Both the position numbers and the translations under genes were made by a program. This document shows, in pieces, positions 24,944 to 37,200 of a stretch of DNA of 64,000 bases. The DNA lies in the NCBI GenBank assembly GCA_033439295.1, contig JAVTLE010000004.1:124012-188011 (forward strand), read 5' to 3'. This DNA is from Deuterostichococcus epilithicus. Its lineage: Eukaryota; Chlorophyta; Trebouxiophyceae; Prasiolales; Stichococcaceae. Below the pieces are notes generated by a model. It saw nothing but the letters and a program-made list of their open reading frames with translations. It was not told the DNA's origin and searched no databases. Each line of letters opens with the position of its first letter. The first letter of the stretch is position 1.

Positions 24944-25733
24944 TGTGCTGCAGGTGCGACATTGGTCCCAACGCTCCTCTGGACAGCAGCGCAGCATAGC
25001 TGTCTGACTCCATTGTCTAGTCCAGCTAGGAAGTCGAAATGAGCCCACAGGTGTGCGGTCCAAGGGGTGGCCCAGAACTTCCGCCTGCAGACGGCATTGA
25101 AGCGCGGCGGATGAAGCGCGGTCGAAGCGCGCCATGCATCACAGTCGGCACCATCGCAACAGCAGCTTGCAGCAGCCTTCAACCGTTACGTGCATGCCTT
25201 GACTGGATCGGATCAGAGTGAGACTCACACCATCATTGTCTCTGAGGCACAGCATAGGTAGATCGAGAACAGCAAGCTCAAGTACCTAATCGACATTGTC
25301 GTTTGAGAACTTGCGGGTTTTGAAACAACCTCTGGACCTTGGGCGTGCGCCCAACTCAGATGCAGGACAGGGCAGACCTGATCGGGGATTGATTGGGCGT
25401 GGATATTTTGAAACGGCCTAACCTGCACAGTGGCCGGTCAGCCTCCAAGCTGCCGCTCACTCGACCGGGCGAGCACAGCGATCTTGGCGCTCCGTGTCAC
25501 TGCAGCTCAACCTATTCAGTTCATATCATCTAGATTCTTCACAAGAGGGTCAAAGGCTAACTGGGTGAGCTTGTGTCCACACGTATCGCAACTGCTGTCC
25601 TCCCGGACTGCCTTTCAGTAGCCAGTCTGACCGTCGCACAGCGTCTGGCATGACCAGGCCCAAACCCCGCCGGCGCGCCAACTCCGACCCCATCGTCTCA
25701 TCCGCGCTGCCGCCGCGCCGCCCCTGAGAACCC
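24944..25733. other. Convergent intergenic region
   Basis: It separates the ends of prolyl 4-hydroxylase and SRP receptor beta. No exon or structural element is recognised. Confidence 0.4.
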
Positions 25734-28700
25734 TTATGCCGGCAAGCAGCGGTGGATGAAGTCAATGACAGGCTGCACGTCGCCGGCGGTGGCCGAGATG
25801 CTTGCAACGCTGACCTGCGAGTGTGTGACCCGCCGGAAGTCAGTCTGGGCACTGAAAGGCCAGGAGCATCAGGAGCGACGCCGTGGGCAGTGGCCGCTTG
25901 CTCGGGGCACTGCGGGAAGGGCACTCTGTCAGCCACCAGCGGTGCAGGCTGGAACAATGCGACTTGACCTGCGCGCCGAGCACGGCCGGCGCTGCGCGGC
26001 TGGGCGCACCAGCGTCCAGCAGCAGCGGCAATGCACGTCACTACCGCAACACTGAAGCAAGACAAGAGGCCGCACGGCACTTTGGGACCCATTGCCGACT
26101 AGAGAGAGACACGTTGTAGACTCCGACAGACGTCAGTTTCCAAAAAGCGGTTTGGCGGCAGCGCTGCTGCAGATCTCGTTACCCAGCAAAACCCCCACCT
26201 GGGCGCCCTTGGCGCGGGCCAGGGACTCAAAGGTCAGCGCCTCGCCCGGCTTCCCCAGCGGCAGCGCCTCGCCGCCGCCGCCGCCCGCCGCCGGCTGCGC
26301 TGCACGCGTCGCCCGCAGTGCGTCCCTGCAGCACAAGTTGCCCGGCAGCGTCATCAACCTGAGGGTCGCCCCGAAACCGCCTGCCACCCCGCTAACAACT
26401 CACAAGCTGCTGCAGTGCCCAGCCTTAACGCGCCGCCGGCTGCGCTGAGTTACCGCGGCCCAGGATGGCCTTCCTTTGAGGATCCCCTGCTGCATTGCGC
26501 CTGTAGGCTTCTTTGCAAGCGCGACGCCAGATGCATGGCGACACTGCATCTCCAGGATGTGCACGCCAAGCTGGTTGCGCAGGTATGTGTTTGTCCGGCC
26601 GCAAGGGCCAACCAAATGCGAAAAAAGGATAAGCAATCCCCGTCCCAGGTGGCGTCACACGAAGTCGGGCGCGTGTGCATGCCCCATTGAATTCTCGTTT
26701 TGTGCGACAGCTCAGACCACGACAGTTGTGAATAGGCATGTTGTCAAAACGAACACAGCCCCCGCTTCAAGCAGCGGCGAACGAAAGCTGGCCCGAAGGT
26801 GTTGGGGCGGCCGCCCCGTGAACCAAGCCCCGATCGGTGCGACATACTCAGCAGAGGGCACATGGAAGAAGTCAGGTGACCGCATCCGGAGTATGCGCTC
26901 ACAGCTCGCGTTCCAGGCGGCGCCGCACGAAGTCAGGCGTGTGCGCGCGAGCGCCGTGGTCCGCCTTGTTGGCTGCCAGCAGCACCGGCAGCCGCCGCTT
27001 GGCGACGCCCGCCACCGTTAACACCTCGTACAGCTGCCTGCGGTGGGAGAAATTCAGAGGTCGTGAGCATCGAACATTTGGGCGGGGATGCTGGTGCCTG
27101 CCAAGGTACAAGGTAAACAGCTGCCGTCACTGCCGCGTCTGGCGCCGCCAAGACCTCGTGAAGCTGCCTTCACGCACAGATTCTCGGCACAGCCGTCAGG
27201 GGACGTGATTATCTGTGGCTAACTTGGACAGGCAAGGATGCCGAGGGCGGAGCGTGTGGCCGCCTGTGCCTTAAGGCGCAGCTGAGAGATGCAAGTCTGC
27301 AGCGCTACCCACGCGCTGGGCGCGGCTCCAAGACGGCCGCAAAGCGACTCAGTGGCGATGCAAGGCGCTGCCCTGCCGGTCATGGACGACTTTCACAGCG
27401 GACGCCTGCTGCGGGGGCCCGCTGCAAGAGCGTACACGCAAACCGGCGGGGCTGCAGCCCCCAGCCGCTGTGCGGACGGCAGAAGGGAGGGGCGCTGCGC
27501 GCATCTTGTAGGCGCGCTGCTGCACAGGGGCCTTAAGGGCGGCAGCGGCCCTATGTGTGCAGACGAACTTTGGGCATCCCTTTGAGGCTTGGTCCTATCA
27601 TAAAGCTTCGTGGCCGTGGAGGGGGCATGCCCCATCGCCGTGGCAAGCTCCTCCTTGGTGGGTGCTCCCTCAATTGGGCGAATTGCCCCATGCACCACAC
27701 CAATGGTGATGTGCCTTCACCACACAAACAGTGGGGCCCAAGTCCTCCTGCTCGGAGAGAGAGTGCACGGTGCGAGGACCTGGCAGGATGACCGAGTAGG
27801 AGACGCTTGGGAGGATCCTGAACCTCAGAGGATCCTGAGACCCAGACTCCCTCTCGGCGGTCTCCATTCTGTGGCAGGCAGTCAAGCGAGTCCACTTCTG
27901 GATAAGCCCAAGCTCAGCCACCAGTGGCAACGTCCCGCGGACGCACTCTGCGGTCTCCGTCTTGTGGGGAAGAAAGTCCAGCGAATCCACCACGAAGACG
28001 ATGCCGCAGGCGCCCGCCAGGTGGCGCTCGAAGGTGCGCCGCACGCGCGGGTGCCCGGGTACATCGACCAGGTGCACGCTCGTCGCTCTGCCACTGCCCT
28101 GCAGGCCAGGAGCAGATGCGGCTCTGCACTCCAGGCGGCTGCGCATGCCTATCATGTGCTCAACGGCGTTCTTTATGCATGTATACATGCTTCGGCCCAC
28201 GCTTTGGCCAATGCAAAGTTTGAGAAATAATGCTGAAGGCAGCCGCTGCGTAGAGGATGTGGCTGAAAGGCAGTCGCTGCGGAGTGTTTGCTTGATCATC
28301 TTGCTCCCAGCATGTGGCGTGCAAGGGAATGGTGACGATGCCCACCTTGGCGTCTGCCAGCTGGAAGGTGTCGCCATTCTCGTGCATCGAGGCGACGGTG
28401 CCGCCGCAAGGGCCGCCCTCCCGCAGCTGCCGCGAACGGCAGCGGCATCGTCAGCGAGACGTTCAGGCAGTGCGCAGTGCGCAGTTGGCGGGCGGATTGC
28501 AGCGGGATCGCCCCAAGCGCCGCCGTGCACAGACAATGCCCGGAGATCCCATCCTCGCATGAGATGCCAAGGCACAGCTGATGGGGCAATTTTCTGGCTA
28601 GCGCAGCCTTGCAGTGTGAAGAGAGGCCGCACCTGCAGCCACAGGGTGGTCTTGCCGGCGTTACACGGGCCCAGGATGAGAATGGTACGCCCCCGTCGCA

Positions 28701-28959
28701 CGCCGCCACGCACTGCCAACAGCGCTGCAAGATTGACGTGACACTCGTCAGCATTCTGCATCAGCTGTCCGCATGACATTGTCGCCGGAATGCTATGTGC
28801 GAGCCTTGCCGCAACTAGAGTGTTGGTGACAGCATCGCGCTTGTCGAGTTCGAACGACTCACTCAGGATGAGGAGTACAGCTCCTAGGCCAAAGATAATT
28901 GCTAGGCCGGTACTGCTGCCGAGCAAGGTGCCCAGGTCGTCAGGAAGAGGCCCTCTCAT
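25734..28959 (-). CDS. SRPRB: Signal recognition particle receptor subunit beta
   Basis: Seven exons in transcript order (28959-28863, 28724-28633, 28426-28346, 28098-27947, 27037-26903, 26325-26199, 25814-25734) join in phase to 765 nt, or 254 residues, the usual length. A single N-terminal membrane segment (IIFGLGAVLLIL) precedes an Arf-like GTPase: G1 GPCNAGKT, GGTVASMHENGDTF as the switch region, G3 DVPGH, FVVDSLDFLP, G4 NKAD, and G5-like ISAT near the C-terminus. The chain ends DFIHRCLPA. The subunit anchors the SRP receptor in the ER membrane and couples ribosome targeting to the translocon. Every junction restores a conserved stretch, for example TETAE-QLYEVL and LEREL-DALRATR. The start is the ATG just before the membrane segment. 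Confidence 0.94.
26640..26950 (-). repeat. Decayed copies of the SRP receptor beta exon 5 end
   Basis: Plus-strand CCAGGCGGCGCCGCACGAAG at about 26913, inside the exon, recurs as CCAGGTGGCGTCACACGAAG near 26645, followed in both by a TCNGGCG(T/C)GTGTG stretch. The distance is about 268 bp, twice 134, and a much weaker match lies near 26775. The copy lies on the 3' side of the exon in transcript order. Confidence 0.6.
27850..27995 (-). repeat. Decayed copy of the SRP receptor beta exon 4 end
   Basis: The exon end encodes VDSLDFLPHKTETAE. A segment about 94 bp further downstream in transcript order reads MDSLDCLPQNGDRRE, at plus-strand 27851-27898. It has a small frameshift and no conserved continuation. 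Confidence 0.8.
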
Positions 28960-29649
28960 GCCACAAGAGTAGCTGGTCCCTGGGGGTGCTGGAGGTGTTG
29001 CAGCGTGTCGTACTGCTGAGGATATCTCGTGCGGTCAGAAGAAGTGTCGTTCTACCGCAGATCTAATGTAGGACATAGCAGACGTGTGCCCAAGCGCTCG
29101 GATCACTCCCAAACGACGTTCTGCAAAACGTGAATGAGGACCGCAGCGAGCAAACGGGACACAAGTGCTACCGGAAAGATTCACGCGAGGGATGGTAGTG
29201 CAATTGCAAGTGCATCACGCTGCCGAGACTTCCTTGCACAAAAGCTGTCCTCCCTCGCAAGGTGAATGAACATGTGGCAGCTTCATTTCAGGCTTGTTGA
29301 AAAGCGCTCGCCAAGCCTCTCAGTCTGATACTTTTGCTGCAACTCAATCTGAGCGTCCTTACTCGTTGATTCCACAAAGTCCAGCGGCAGGTCCTTGCAG
29401 TGCATCGTGCTAACGCCGTCACCACATCGAACGATGGTGCGTCCATCGATCGAAATGTCAAACGCTGCGTCTGACATGTCTCAATACGATCCCGTCATGG
29501 TAGAAAGCCTTCACATGTCATAGCGCCTTGCGTAGGTGCTCCTGCGTAAAAAGTCAACTATGCAATTTGTCAACACCCATGCAAGCTGATCCTGCAGCGC
29601 TCCTACTTGCACCGCCTCGAACTTGCGCTTGTCCACTCCGATCACGCAG
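28960..29649. promoter_or_regulatory. Divergent region between SRP receptor beta and malate dehydrogenase
   Basis: The two genes diverge, so both promoters should be here, along with the unplaced first exon of the malate dehydrogenase. The interval is less GC-rich than the flanking genes. No specific motif could be assigned. Confidence 0.35.
29283..29477 (-). CDS. Short unassigned ORF in the divergent region
   Basis: A 64-codon frame begins MSDAAFDISIDGRTI and ends STSLK with a stop at 29283. Its composition is not low-complexity and looks like an ordinary protein, but no family is recognised. It lies between two divergent genes, and its codons are less GC-rich than theirs. It could be a small gene, part of a longer spliced gene, or chance. 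Confidence 0.2.
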   Translation of the reverse strand: MSDAAFDISIDGRTIVRCGDGVSTMHCKDLPLDFVESTSKDAQIELQQKYQTERLGERFSTSLK

Positions 29650-32600
29650 GCTCCGTCCAAGAGGTTTAAGGTCGCTATTCTCGGTGGGCCGCCTGCACCG
29701 CTGCCCCTGGTTGCGGCAAACCCTTTTGGGTCGTCCCCTTCACAGACAGCGTGCCTGTCAGCTTGCATGTCAATGCCTTCGTTGCATCAGAAGCTCTCGA
29801 CCGGCTGGACACCCTAATCCCACCCCGGTCCCAAACTCGATGTAACAGGCGCGTCCGGCGGCATTGGGCAGCCGCTGTCGCTGCTGCTCAAGCTCAACGA
29901 GCACGTAGACGTGCTGAGCCTATACGATGTGGTGGGCACTCCCGGCGTGGGCGCCGACATCGGCCACATCGACAGCATCGCCAAGGTGCCTTTCTGTGCA
30001 CAGAGTCCCAGCAGCCCACCGTAATGCACACTAGCCAGCTGAGGCAGCACGACTCGGCGTATGTAGGTAGAGCTCAGATACAAAGCAGCCCGCCCCAGGC
30101 GCTGAGCTGCTGCTGCTTTGCTGGCAACTGCCCTTAAGGTTCCGACCGCTGCGCAGCCAGGGTGCTCTGTGGTGGCCTGCCACACAAGGTCAAAAGCGAG
30201 GAGGGGGAGTCTGATCAAGGCGCTGATGTGACGACGTTCACAGCTGGGTTCTGAGCGGCAATGCTGCTTAGGGTGGCAAAATCCTCTCCCTGCAGGTGGA
30301 GTCCTTCGTGGGCGACCTGTCGGACAAGGCCAAGAGCGAGGAGGAACTGCACAAGGCGCTACAGGGGGTCCAGCTGGCGCTCATACCCGCCGGCGTGCCG
30401 CGCAAGCCCGGCATGAGCCGCGATGACCTGTTCAACACCAATGCCGGTGGGTGCTCCTGCTGTGGTCGGCTGCGTGTGCCAGCCCACATCTGCAGCATCA
30501 TGCGCGCTGCTGGAAGCGCTGTTGTGGCGCAGCGGCCGATGCGGTCCATCGCTGCCCTGCGCAAGTCATCAGCACCATATGAGTCGTAGCTGACATTGCT
30601 GACACAAGCCACATCCTCAGCCCTTGCTGTTCCTCGTCTCATTGCTGCGCTGTACGGCTGCGGGCCGCCGGGTGGGGGAGGGGAGGCAGGAGGCGGCGCC
30701 AGCGCGTCTGCGCTGACTGCTCTCGGTGCATGAGCTCCTGCAACGTGCGCTGCGTCGCAGGCATTGTGGCGGGCCTGGCGGAGGGCATCGCCAAGGTGGC
30801 GCCGGACGCCTGGGTCGCCATCATCAGCAACCCCGTCAATTCGACGGTGCCCATAGTCGCCGAAGTCTTCAAGCGCGCCGGTGCGTCCATGCCGTGTCTG
30901 CTAAGCCTGCAGGAAAGCCAGTGCCTTGAGCGAGATGCCATGCCAGATGTGCATCGCCATTGTCCTGGCGGCAGCTCCGGGGGCTCTTGCAGGTAAGCAG
31001 CACGAGGATGCGCGCAAGCTGCATGCGACAACGTCATTGTTTTAGCGCAGCGGTGTGACACCCTCATCGCTGCAGCCCTCACACGTGACACAGCACACAG
31101 GCACCTGCGACTCGGCGCGGGTGCTGGGCGCGGCCAAGCTGGACGTGGTGCGCGCAACATAAAAAGGTTTGGAGCCCATCATCAATGCTTGCTGCTTTGG
31201 ACAGGCACCTACGACCCGAAGAAGGTGTTGGGCGTGACGAAGCTAGACGTCGTGCGCGCAAAGGCGTTTGTGGGCCAGATCCTTGGCAAGGACCCGAAGG
31301 AGGTGGCGGTGCCGGTGGTGGGCGGCCATGCCGGCGTCACCATCCTGCCGCTGCTGTCGCAGGTGCGGCAGAGCATGGGGAATGGAATTGTCTGCGGACT
31401 GCACTGCATGCAGCGTCCGTGATGTGCGTGCCAAATGCAAAAATGACAGCACCAGTGCAAGGCGATGCACGGCGGTGGGGCGTTTGGCACCTGCACTGTC
31501 ATCACGAAGATAAAATGTCACTTGGAGATGGTCACTGTCACTCAGCAGGTTGATGCTGAGCGAAGTCCTGATGATAATGGCAGCAAGCACGTGCGGCAAT
31601 CACAGCGGCGGCATGCTGCTGCAGCGGTCACCCTCGCTGTTGCTCGGCGCCGCCGGTCTTGAGCGTACTATCAGGCTCCTGCATGCTGAGCTCTGCCTTG
31701 CGCCTGGCGCCTTGCAGGCAAAGCCGGCGGTGGACCTCAGCGAGGAGGAGGCGAGGAAGCTGACGGACCGCATCCAGAACGCCGGCACCGAGGTCGTTGA
31801 GGCCAAGGTGGGTCGTGCCTGGGGTCTCGGGGCCCCGCAGCTGCAGGTCTGGGCTGGCGTCTGCTTGCTAAGCCGCTGCTTCGGGGCGGCGGCCGCTGCT
31901 CGTGCGATGATGGGTTGCAGCGATGCTTCGGGGGCAAGCGATGCGCGCAAGCTGTGCCGACAAGCGTGACGCGCGCGGCTCATGTGAGGCGTCGCAGGTG
32001 AACATCGCCCTGTTCCGCTCACCGACCGTTTGCAAACTACACGTGGCCCAGCAAGGGATCGGCCATGCTGTCCAAAGGGTATGCGGCCGCGTCTTTCAGG
32101 CGCAGCGTTGTGGTTAGTGTGTCCTGTTGGTTTGCATGCTGCAGGCCGGAAAGGGCTCGGCGACGCTGAGCATGGCGTACGCCGCCGCGGCCTTTGCAGA
32201 GTCCTGCCTGCGGGCCATGGCCGGCGAGTCGGGCGTCACCGAGTACGCGTATGTGGAGTCGCCGCTGGTGGACGGCGTGCCGTTCTTTGCGAGCGGCGTG
32301 TCGCTGGACACGTCAGGAGCGACACCGGACTCGGACCTGGGGCCGCTTAACGACGCAGAGCGCGCTGCGCTGGAGGTGCGGTGGGGGTCTGCCGTTCAGG
32401 GTTCAACCGGTTGATTTCGGGTCTCATCTGCCAGGGGGTTGTCGAGCTGCTCGCCTCTGCTGCAGGCGGGATCAGTGCAGGCTTGAGCTGAGCCTGCTGT
32501 CGCATTGTTCCCGTGACAGTCCTGGTGCGGCACGTGGCGCATGAGCTGGGGCAGTTGTTCCTGAGGACGGTCGCCCTGGCCAGTCACAAGGCGTGCATGC

Positions 32601-32733
32601 CCATGTGGGGTTTACTTGTGGCGCCAGCCCGCGTGACGCCCACCCGACTGCGGTGCAGGGCCTCAGGTCGGAGCTGGTGTCCAGCATCCAGAAGGGCGTG
32701 GACTTCGTGACCAACGGCCCCATCGGCAGCTGA
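29650..32733 (+). CDS. MDH: NAD-dependent malate dehydrogenase
   Basis: Exons 29650-29683, 29849-29985, 30296-30446, 30761-30880, 31205-31362, 31718-31807, 32145-32375 and 32659-32733 are joined in consistent phases. The NAD loop is rebuilt across the first junction (KVAILGASGGIG), followed by [13 protein letters not shown]. Substrate arginines lie in [20 protein letters not shown]. Other landmarks are [20 protein letters not shown] (often GVTTLDVVRA in relatives), the catalytic His in [10 protein letters not shown], and [14 protein letters not shown]. The chain ends [11 protein letters not shown]. The enzyme interconverts malate and oxaloacetate with NAD. The N-terminal targeting exon is not resolved: the reading frame before KRFKVAILG has no ATG before a stop, so an upstream exon is needed. 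Mitochondrial, plastid or peroxisomal location therefore cannot be decided. Confidence 0.95.
30158..30364 (+). repeat. Decayed upstream copy of malate dehydrogenase exon 3
   Basis: The true exon has GACAAGGCCAAGAGCGAGGA at about 30324. About 141 bp upstream the intron has CACAAGGTCAAAAGCGAGGA, followed in both by a purine-rich stretch and AAGGCGCT. The copy is frameshifted after the match. Confidence 0.8.
31097..31268 (+). repeat. Decayed upstream copy of malate dehydrogenase exon 5, with stop codon
   Basis: The real exon at 31205 reads [19 protein letters not shown]. About 104 bp upstream, after ACACAG, the intron reads [20 protein letters not shown] and then a TAA stop near 31160. Splice acceptor, frame and about twenty codons are preserved, so the copy is recent or was briefly constrained. 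Using it would truncate the enzyme. Confidence 0.9.
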
Positions 32734-33939
32734 TCGGTGGCCGCGCCGGAGGATGTGCGTGCGGAGGGGGAGAGCGCCTGGGGAGACGCTGTCATGAAAG
32801 CCTGCCTGCCCAGGATTGGCGGTCAGACCTTATATCATCCTGCAAGCACCTCGCGCATTGATCAGATGACAAAGCTGGCAACCAAGGCTGGGCGTAAACT
32901 CAGGACAAAACATGGCTGTGTCCGCATGGGCCGATGCCATGGGGGGACGGTGCTTTGACTCGGCGCGGCTGCAGCCGATGGCCAGTGCAAAAGGGCCAAT
33001 GCTGACATGCCAGACACCGAGGTATCTATGGACTGCAGCTGCAACACCAGGAAGCTGGATAGTGAGGCACCGTTCACATCTAGACCGTGCAGAGGTGCAG
33101 GGGGCCCCCACTGCCACCCACCCCTCGCACGACACAAATTTCGTGTACGGGCAGACGAGCAAGGGACACTAGGAGACGAGCTGAGCTGCCATGCAGCTCA
33201 TGCTTCAGATGCTGGGTGAATATTAGGTTTCATCAACCTGCCGCTCAGTCAACGCTGCTGTGCGCAAACGCCCTTGAGACCAAGCGAGGCCGAGCCATAC
33301 AGTGCGCACGTACATGACGGGACCCGCAGCCTGGCAGGTAAAACTTCAAGCTCTCTCAAGCTCTGGCAAGCAAGGCTCTGGACCAGCATGTTTCCGGACG
33401 TGACAGCCTGCCTGCATTGGACACTCGCTGTCATCGCGCAGTCGCTGTGCACCGGCGTCAGCAACCTTGGGCACTCGCTGCGGCATGCTGAAGGGCTGTT
33501 ATGTTGAGTCTGCAAGCATGCACTCGCTCCGCTCGGCGGACTTGTTCGTGGTGCTGCTGAGCGCCTGTCGCGTGCACATGACACTGATCAGCACGCTGTG
33601 ATCCCTGGACACCATCGACATCGACGCGATCGCCATCGTGGCCGTGGCCCTGGTCGTGCAGGTGACGTAGCAGATTTGCCAGGCCCGGTCGCCACGCTGA
33701 CAAGTGCTGTGCAGCTTGCGGCGGCAGCGGCGGCGCTTGGTGGCGCAGGGCTGCCAGCATTGGGTCACACAGCGCACAGCGTCAGCGCCGCAGGCTGTGA
33801 CAGCGCAACTCAATACCCTCACTGGAACGTGCCTGGCGTGTCCGCTGCGCGCTCGCCATAGTCGAGTCTGGCCTGGCAGACCGCATGCAGCACTGGCCGC
33901 CGGCAGCAGCCCCCTGCTGACTTGCCGACCTGACAGATC

Positions 33940-33973
<34 letters not shown>

Positions 33974-34211
33974 CAGCAGCAGCGGCGGCGGCCAACCGCG
34001 AATTTTCGTGGAAAGCGCCGAAGCACAGAAATCCCAGCCGACGGCAGGCACTTCCCTCCCTGGTGGCGGCGATAGACACCTAGCGAGCCGCAGCAGCGCA
34101 CCTCTAGCGGCGTGTCTACAGACAGCGGCGCAGCAGGTCGCAGACGTCATCTGACGCCGGAACTGCGGGACACAGCAGCGGCGGGCGGGACCGATCCGTC
34201 CTAGAGCGTTA
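32734..34211. other. Intergenic region with CAG tract
   Basis: It lies between malate dehydrogenase and the GT90 gene, both on the plus strand. It holds a CAG run at 33941-33983. The minus strand is open across the tract only because of the repeat. No exon is recognised. Confidence 0.4.
33941..33983. repeat. CAG trinucleotide tract
   Basis: About fourteen CAG units, interrupted once by TAG, followed by CGG units. It lies about 230 bp before the GT90 start and would be in the 5' leader or promoter. Confidence 0.95.
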
Positions 34212-37200
34212 ATGGGCCGCGGCGGGGCGTCTGACGATGCGCCAGGCGACCGACAGCGCCGGCGGCCGGCGCCGGCGCTGCTGCCAGCACGCATGGCGGT
34301 GTCGCGCGGCCTGTGGCTGGCACTGGCGACAGCCTTCCTGACAATCGCGACGGTGCTGTCGGTGACGCTCGGCGGCGGCGGCGGCGGCGGCGGCGGCTTT
34401 GGCAGACGCACTATCAGCGACGCCTGGGGCGGTGCGGAAAGTGCACTCAGCAGTGCCTGGGGCAGTGCTGGAAAGAGTGCCGGCGGCTCGAAGGTGCGAA
34501 CCATGAGGGACTCTCGGATCGTTTGGTGGAAGGTGCTGCACTCTGCGCCTGCAGAGCACAGCTGTGAGCCTCGGCAGCTGAGAGGTGCTGGCAGGGTTGG
34601 GCTGCGTGCAGCAGGTTGCCTGTAATTTCACAGCAACATTCCGGCAGGGGCATGCGCACAGCGCTTGGGCAGGGCCATGTGTGCGCGTCGCCAATGGTTG
34701 TCAGGGGAGCCGCGCGCAGCTGAGGCGGGTGGCGCGCGGGGGGCGCAACCCTGGCGTTCGGCACACGATAGGGCAGTGGCCCAGAGCTTCTGCGAGGGAT
34801 GAGCTTCAGCAGCTCCGGCTCAGACCTGCTATGCAGTCTTTGGTACTCGCAGACACCATGCACCCGACTCTGTGGCCATGTCTGCATGCTGACAGAGGCC
34901 TGCATGTGTGCTGCCGGCGCAGTGGCGGGAGACGCTGACTTCGGGCTTCAGTCAGTGGCATGGCACAGGAAAGGGCAGTGTGGCGCTCATGCTCAACGGC
35001 ACCTCGGAGGCCAACGAAACGGTCGCTGTGGTGGACGAGATACCCAGTGACGGCACAAAAAAGCGCGCCGTGCACCGAAACCCCAAGGACACCTCCTGGC
35101 GGCAATGTGAGCGCACCTTCCTGCTGTGCTTGCTTTGCTGGTGCGACCGTGCACTCCGTACCCAGTAGAGTGAAATACGTCTCTCCAGGCCGGCACGCTC
35201 ACTGCTGCCAGTCGCTGCGCCCGGATGCTCTTGCGCACTGTTACAGGGCTGAGGCCAGGGCGTGCGCCCAAATGGCGGCGCCAATTAGCGCTGTCCACGC
35301 TGCCGTGCAACATGGACGCTGTCTGAACGAGCGTCGGGATGCGTCTGCATGATCGGACGCAAGGCCTAGCAGGCATCCAGCATCTGCGGCTTGGCGGCTG
35401 GAGGGCTGGATACAGAGTCATGCCCATGCACAGGCAGCGTACTGGTGCCTGCATCCCTGTGCCGAGATGACCGAGCAAACTGGCCTTGTGACGCTGGCGC
35501 CGCAGTTGCCGTCGTGGAGCCTGCCGGTCGCGCGTCGCACCACTCCTGGGACGGCAGCCTTGGGCCGGAGCAGCTGCCGAGTGAGGATGCCGACAAGCGC
35601 CCGCGGCAGCTCAAGGTGCGAGGCGCAGCCCCAGCCTGGCCTCTCGGCGCGGCAGCCCTGTGGGCTCTGCGACAGTGAAGGGGTCGCTGCGGCCTGGCGC
35701 CGCCGCAGCCGCTGCCCGCGTCACGCGGGGCTTGGAAGCATCCCAGCTGCTGGTAGGGGAGCAGCGCGCCGCTGTCTTCAGCGCCGTCCAGTGGCTGCTG
35801 CCGCGGCCCGGCAGCTGGCGTCACCACTCATTCGTGGCACCCACCACGCCCACCGGAGCTATCGCTGCAAATCCTGAAACCATTCTTTCGCAGGACCAGA
35901 TCTTCGACGACTTCAACGCGTGGCGCGGCGACGTCGACGGCATCACGCTGGAAGCCGTCGAGCAGCTGTACTGCGGCCTGGGGGACAGCAGCCTGCGCAT
36001 CCAGGTAGCTGAAGTCAACTGGACACAGACTCTTTCTCCACTGGAGACGCCGGGCCCTGATGGCATGGACTGGTGCCTAGGACTCCTGCTGCCACGGACG
36101 CTGCATGCCGCCGGGCTGGCCACTCGGCGGTCCTCTCCTGGCCGGTTCAGGAAGCAGCCGGTTTGTTCTGGGCACATTCTGTGGTGCGGAGCCCTGTGAG
36201 AGCGTGCGCATTTGTGCGCCCAGTAAGTAGAGCGCTCTGGCGCAGCGTCTGCCTCTGCGCTGTGCTGGGCTGCACCCAATGTGCAGTCGTGCGGCCTGCA
36301 TGATGCCCAGCCGGCTCGGTCTGCTCGATGGGCGTGTGACCCCGCCTTTCCATTCCGGCTCCAGATCGTGGACAATAAGGCGTATGTGGTGGGCGAGGCG
36401 GCGTCGCGGCAGCAGGGCCGCCACCACCGCCTCAAGCTGCAGATCCAGGAGGTGCCCGCTGTTTCAGTCCCTGTCAGAGAGCCCCGCTTGTATCTCCCTG
36501 TCTCCCAGCCGGCGCGCAGGCTCCGTGCGGCGGCGGCCGCGCCTGCGCCTGTGCCTGTGCCACCGGCCGGCGCGCTGCCCAGCGTTGGCCAGCAGTTGCG
36601 CCCCTCGTGCACGCCGCCCAGGCAGCAGCCCGTGTGCAGCGGCAAAACCCTTTCACAACAAAGCGTGCGATGAGGCGGCAGGGGGTGCAGCGCTTGTGCA
36701 GCTGGCTTTTGCAGCTGGCTTTCGGGGCTGTCGTCAGGCTGTTGGATGGCGGCTCGCGGAGCATTTGCGTGGCAAGGACTGTGGCTGCAGAAGCTACCTC
36801 GTGACACTGTTGTTCGTGACACCGCCCTGAACGCTGACCACCTGCCGCCGCACAGACGCTGGAGAAGTTCAAGCCGGACCCCGGGCAAAACTTTGCCGGC
36901 ATCCCCAACGCCGACGTCGTCATCTGGACGGGCAACGCCTACCCGCCGGACGCGCCCGACGCCGACGGCAGGGGGCCTTGCGGCGCAGCGTGGGGGCCGC
37001 TGCTGACGCCCGGGCGGCGGCTGGCGGGCCAGGCGGCGCACACGGTGCTGGTCCCTGACGACAGCTTCGCGGGGCTGCCCGACGCTGGGATTCGCCCCTG
37101 GAAGGACGAGCAGGTGAGGTGCTGCAACTTTGTGAGTGCCGACCACCGACCCCACGCCCAGCAGCGGCTGATGGGCCGCCGGCCGGCGCCGGCATACAGC

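Noticed and set aside
29511-29768. Minus-strand ORF containing [16 protein letters not shown]
   Set aside because: It lies antisense to the malate dehydrogenase exon KRFKVAILG, which is supported by the NAD-loop junction.
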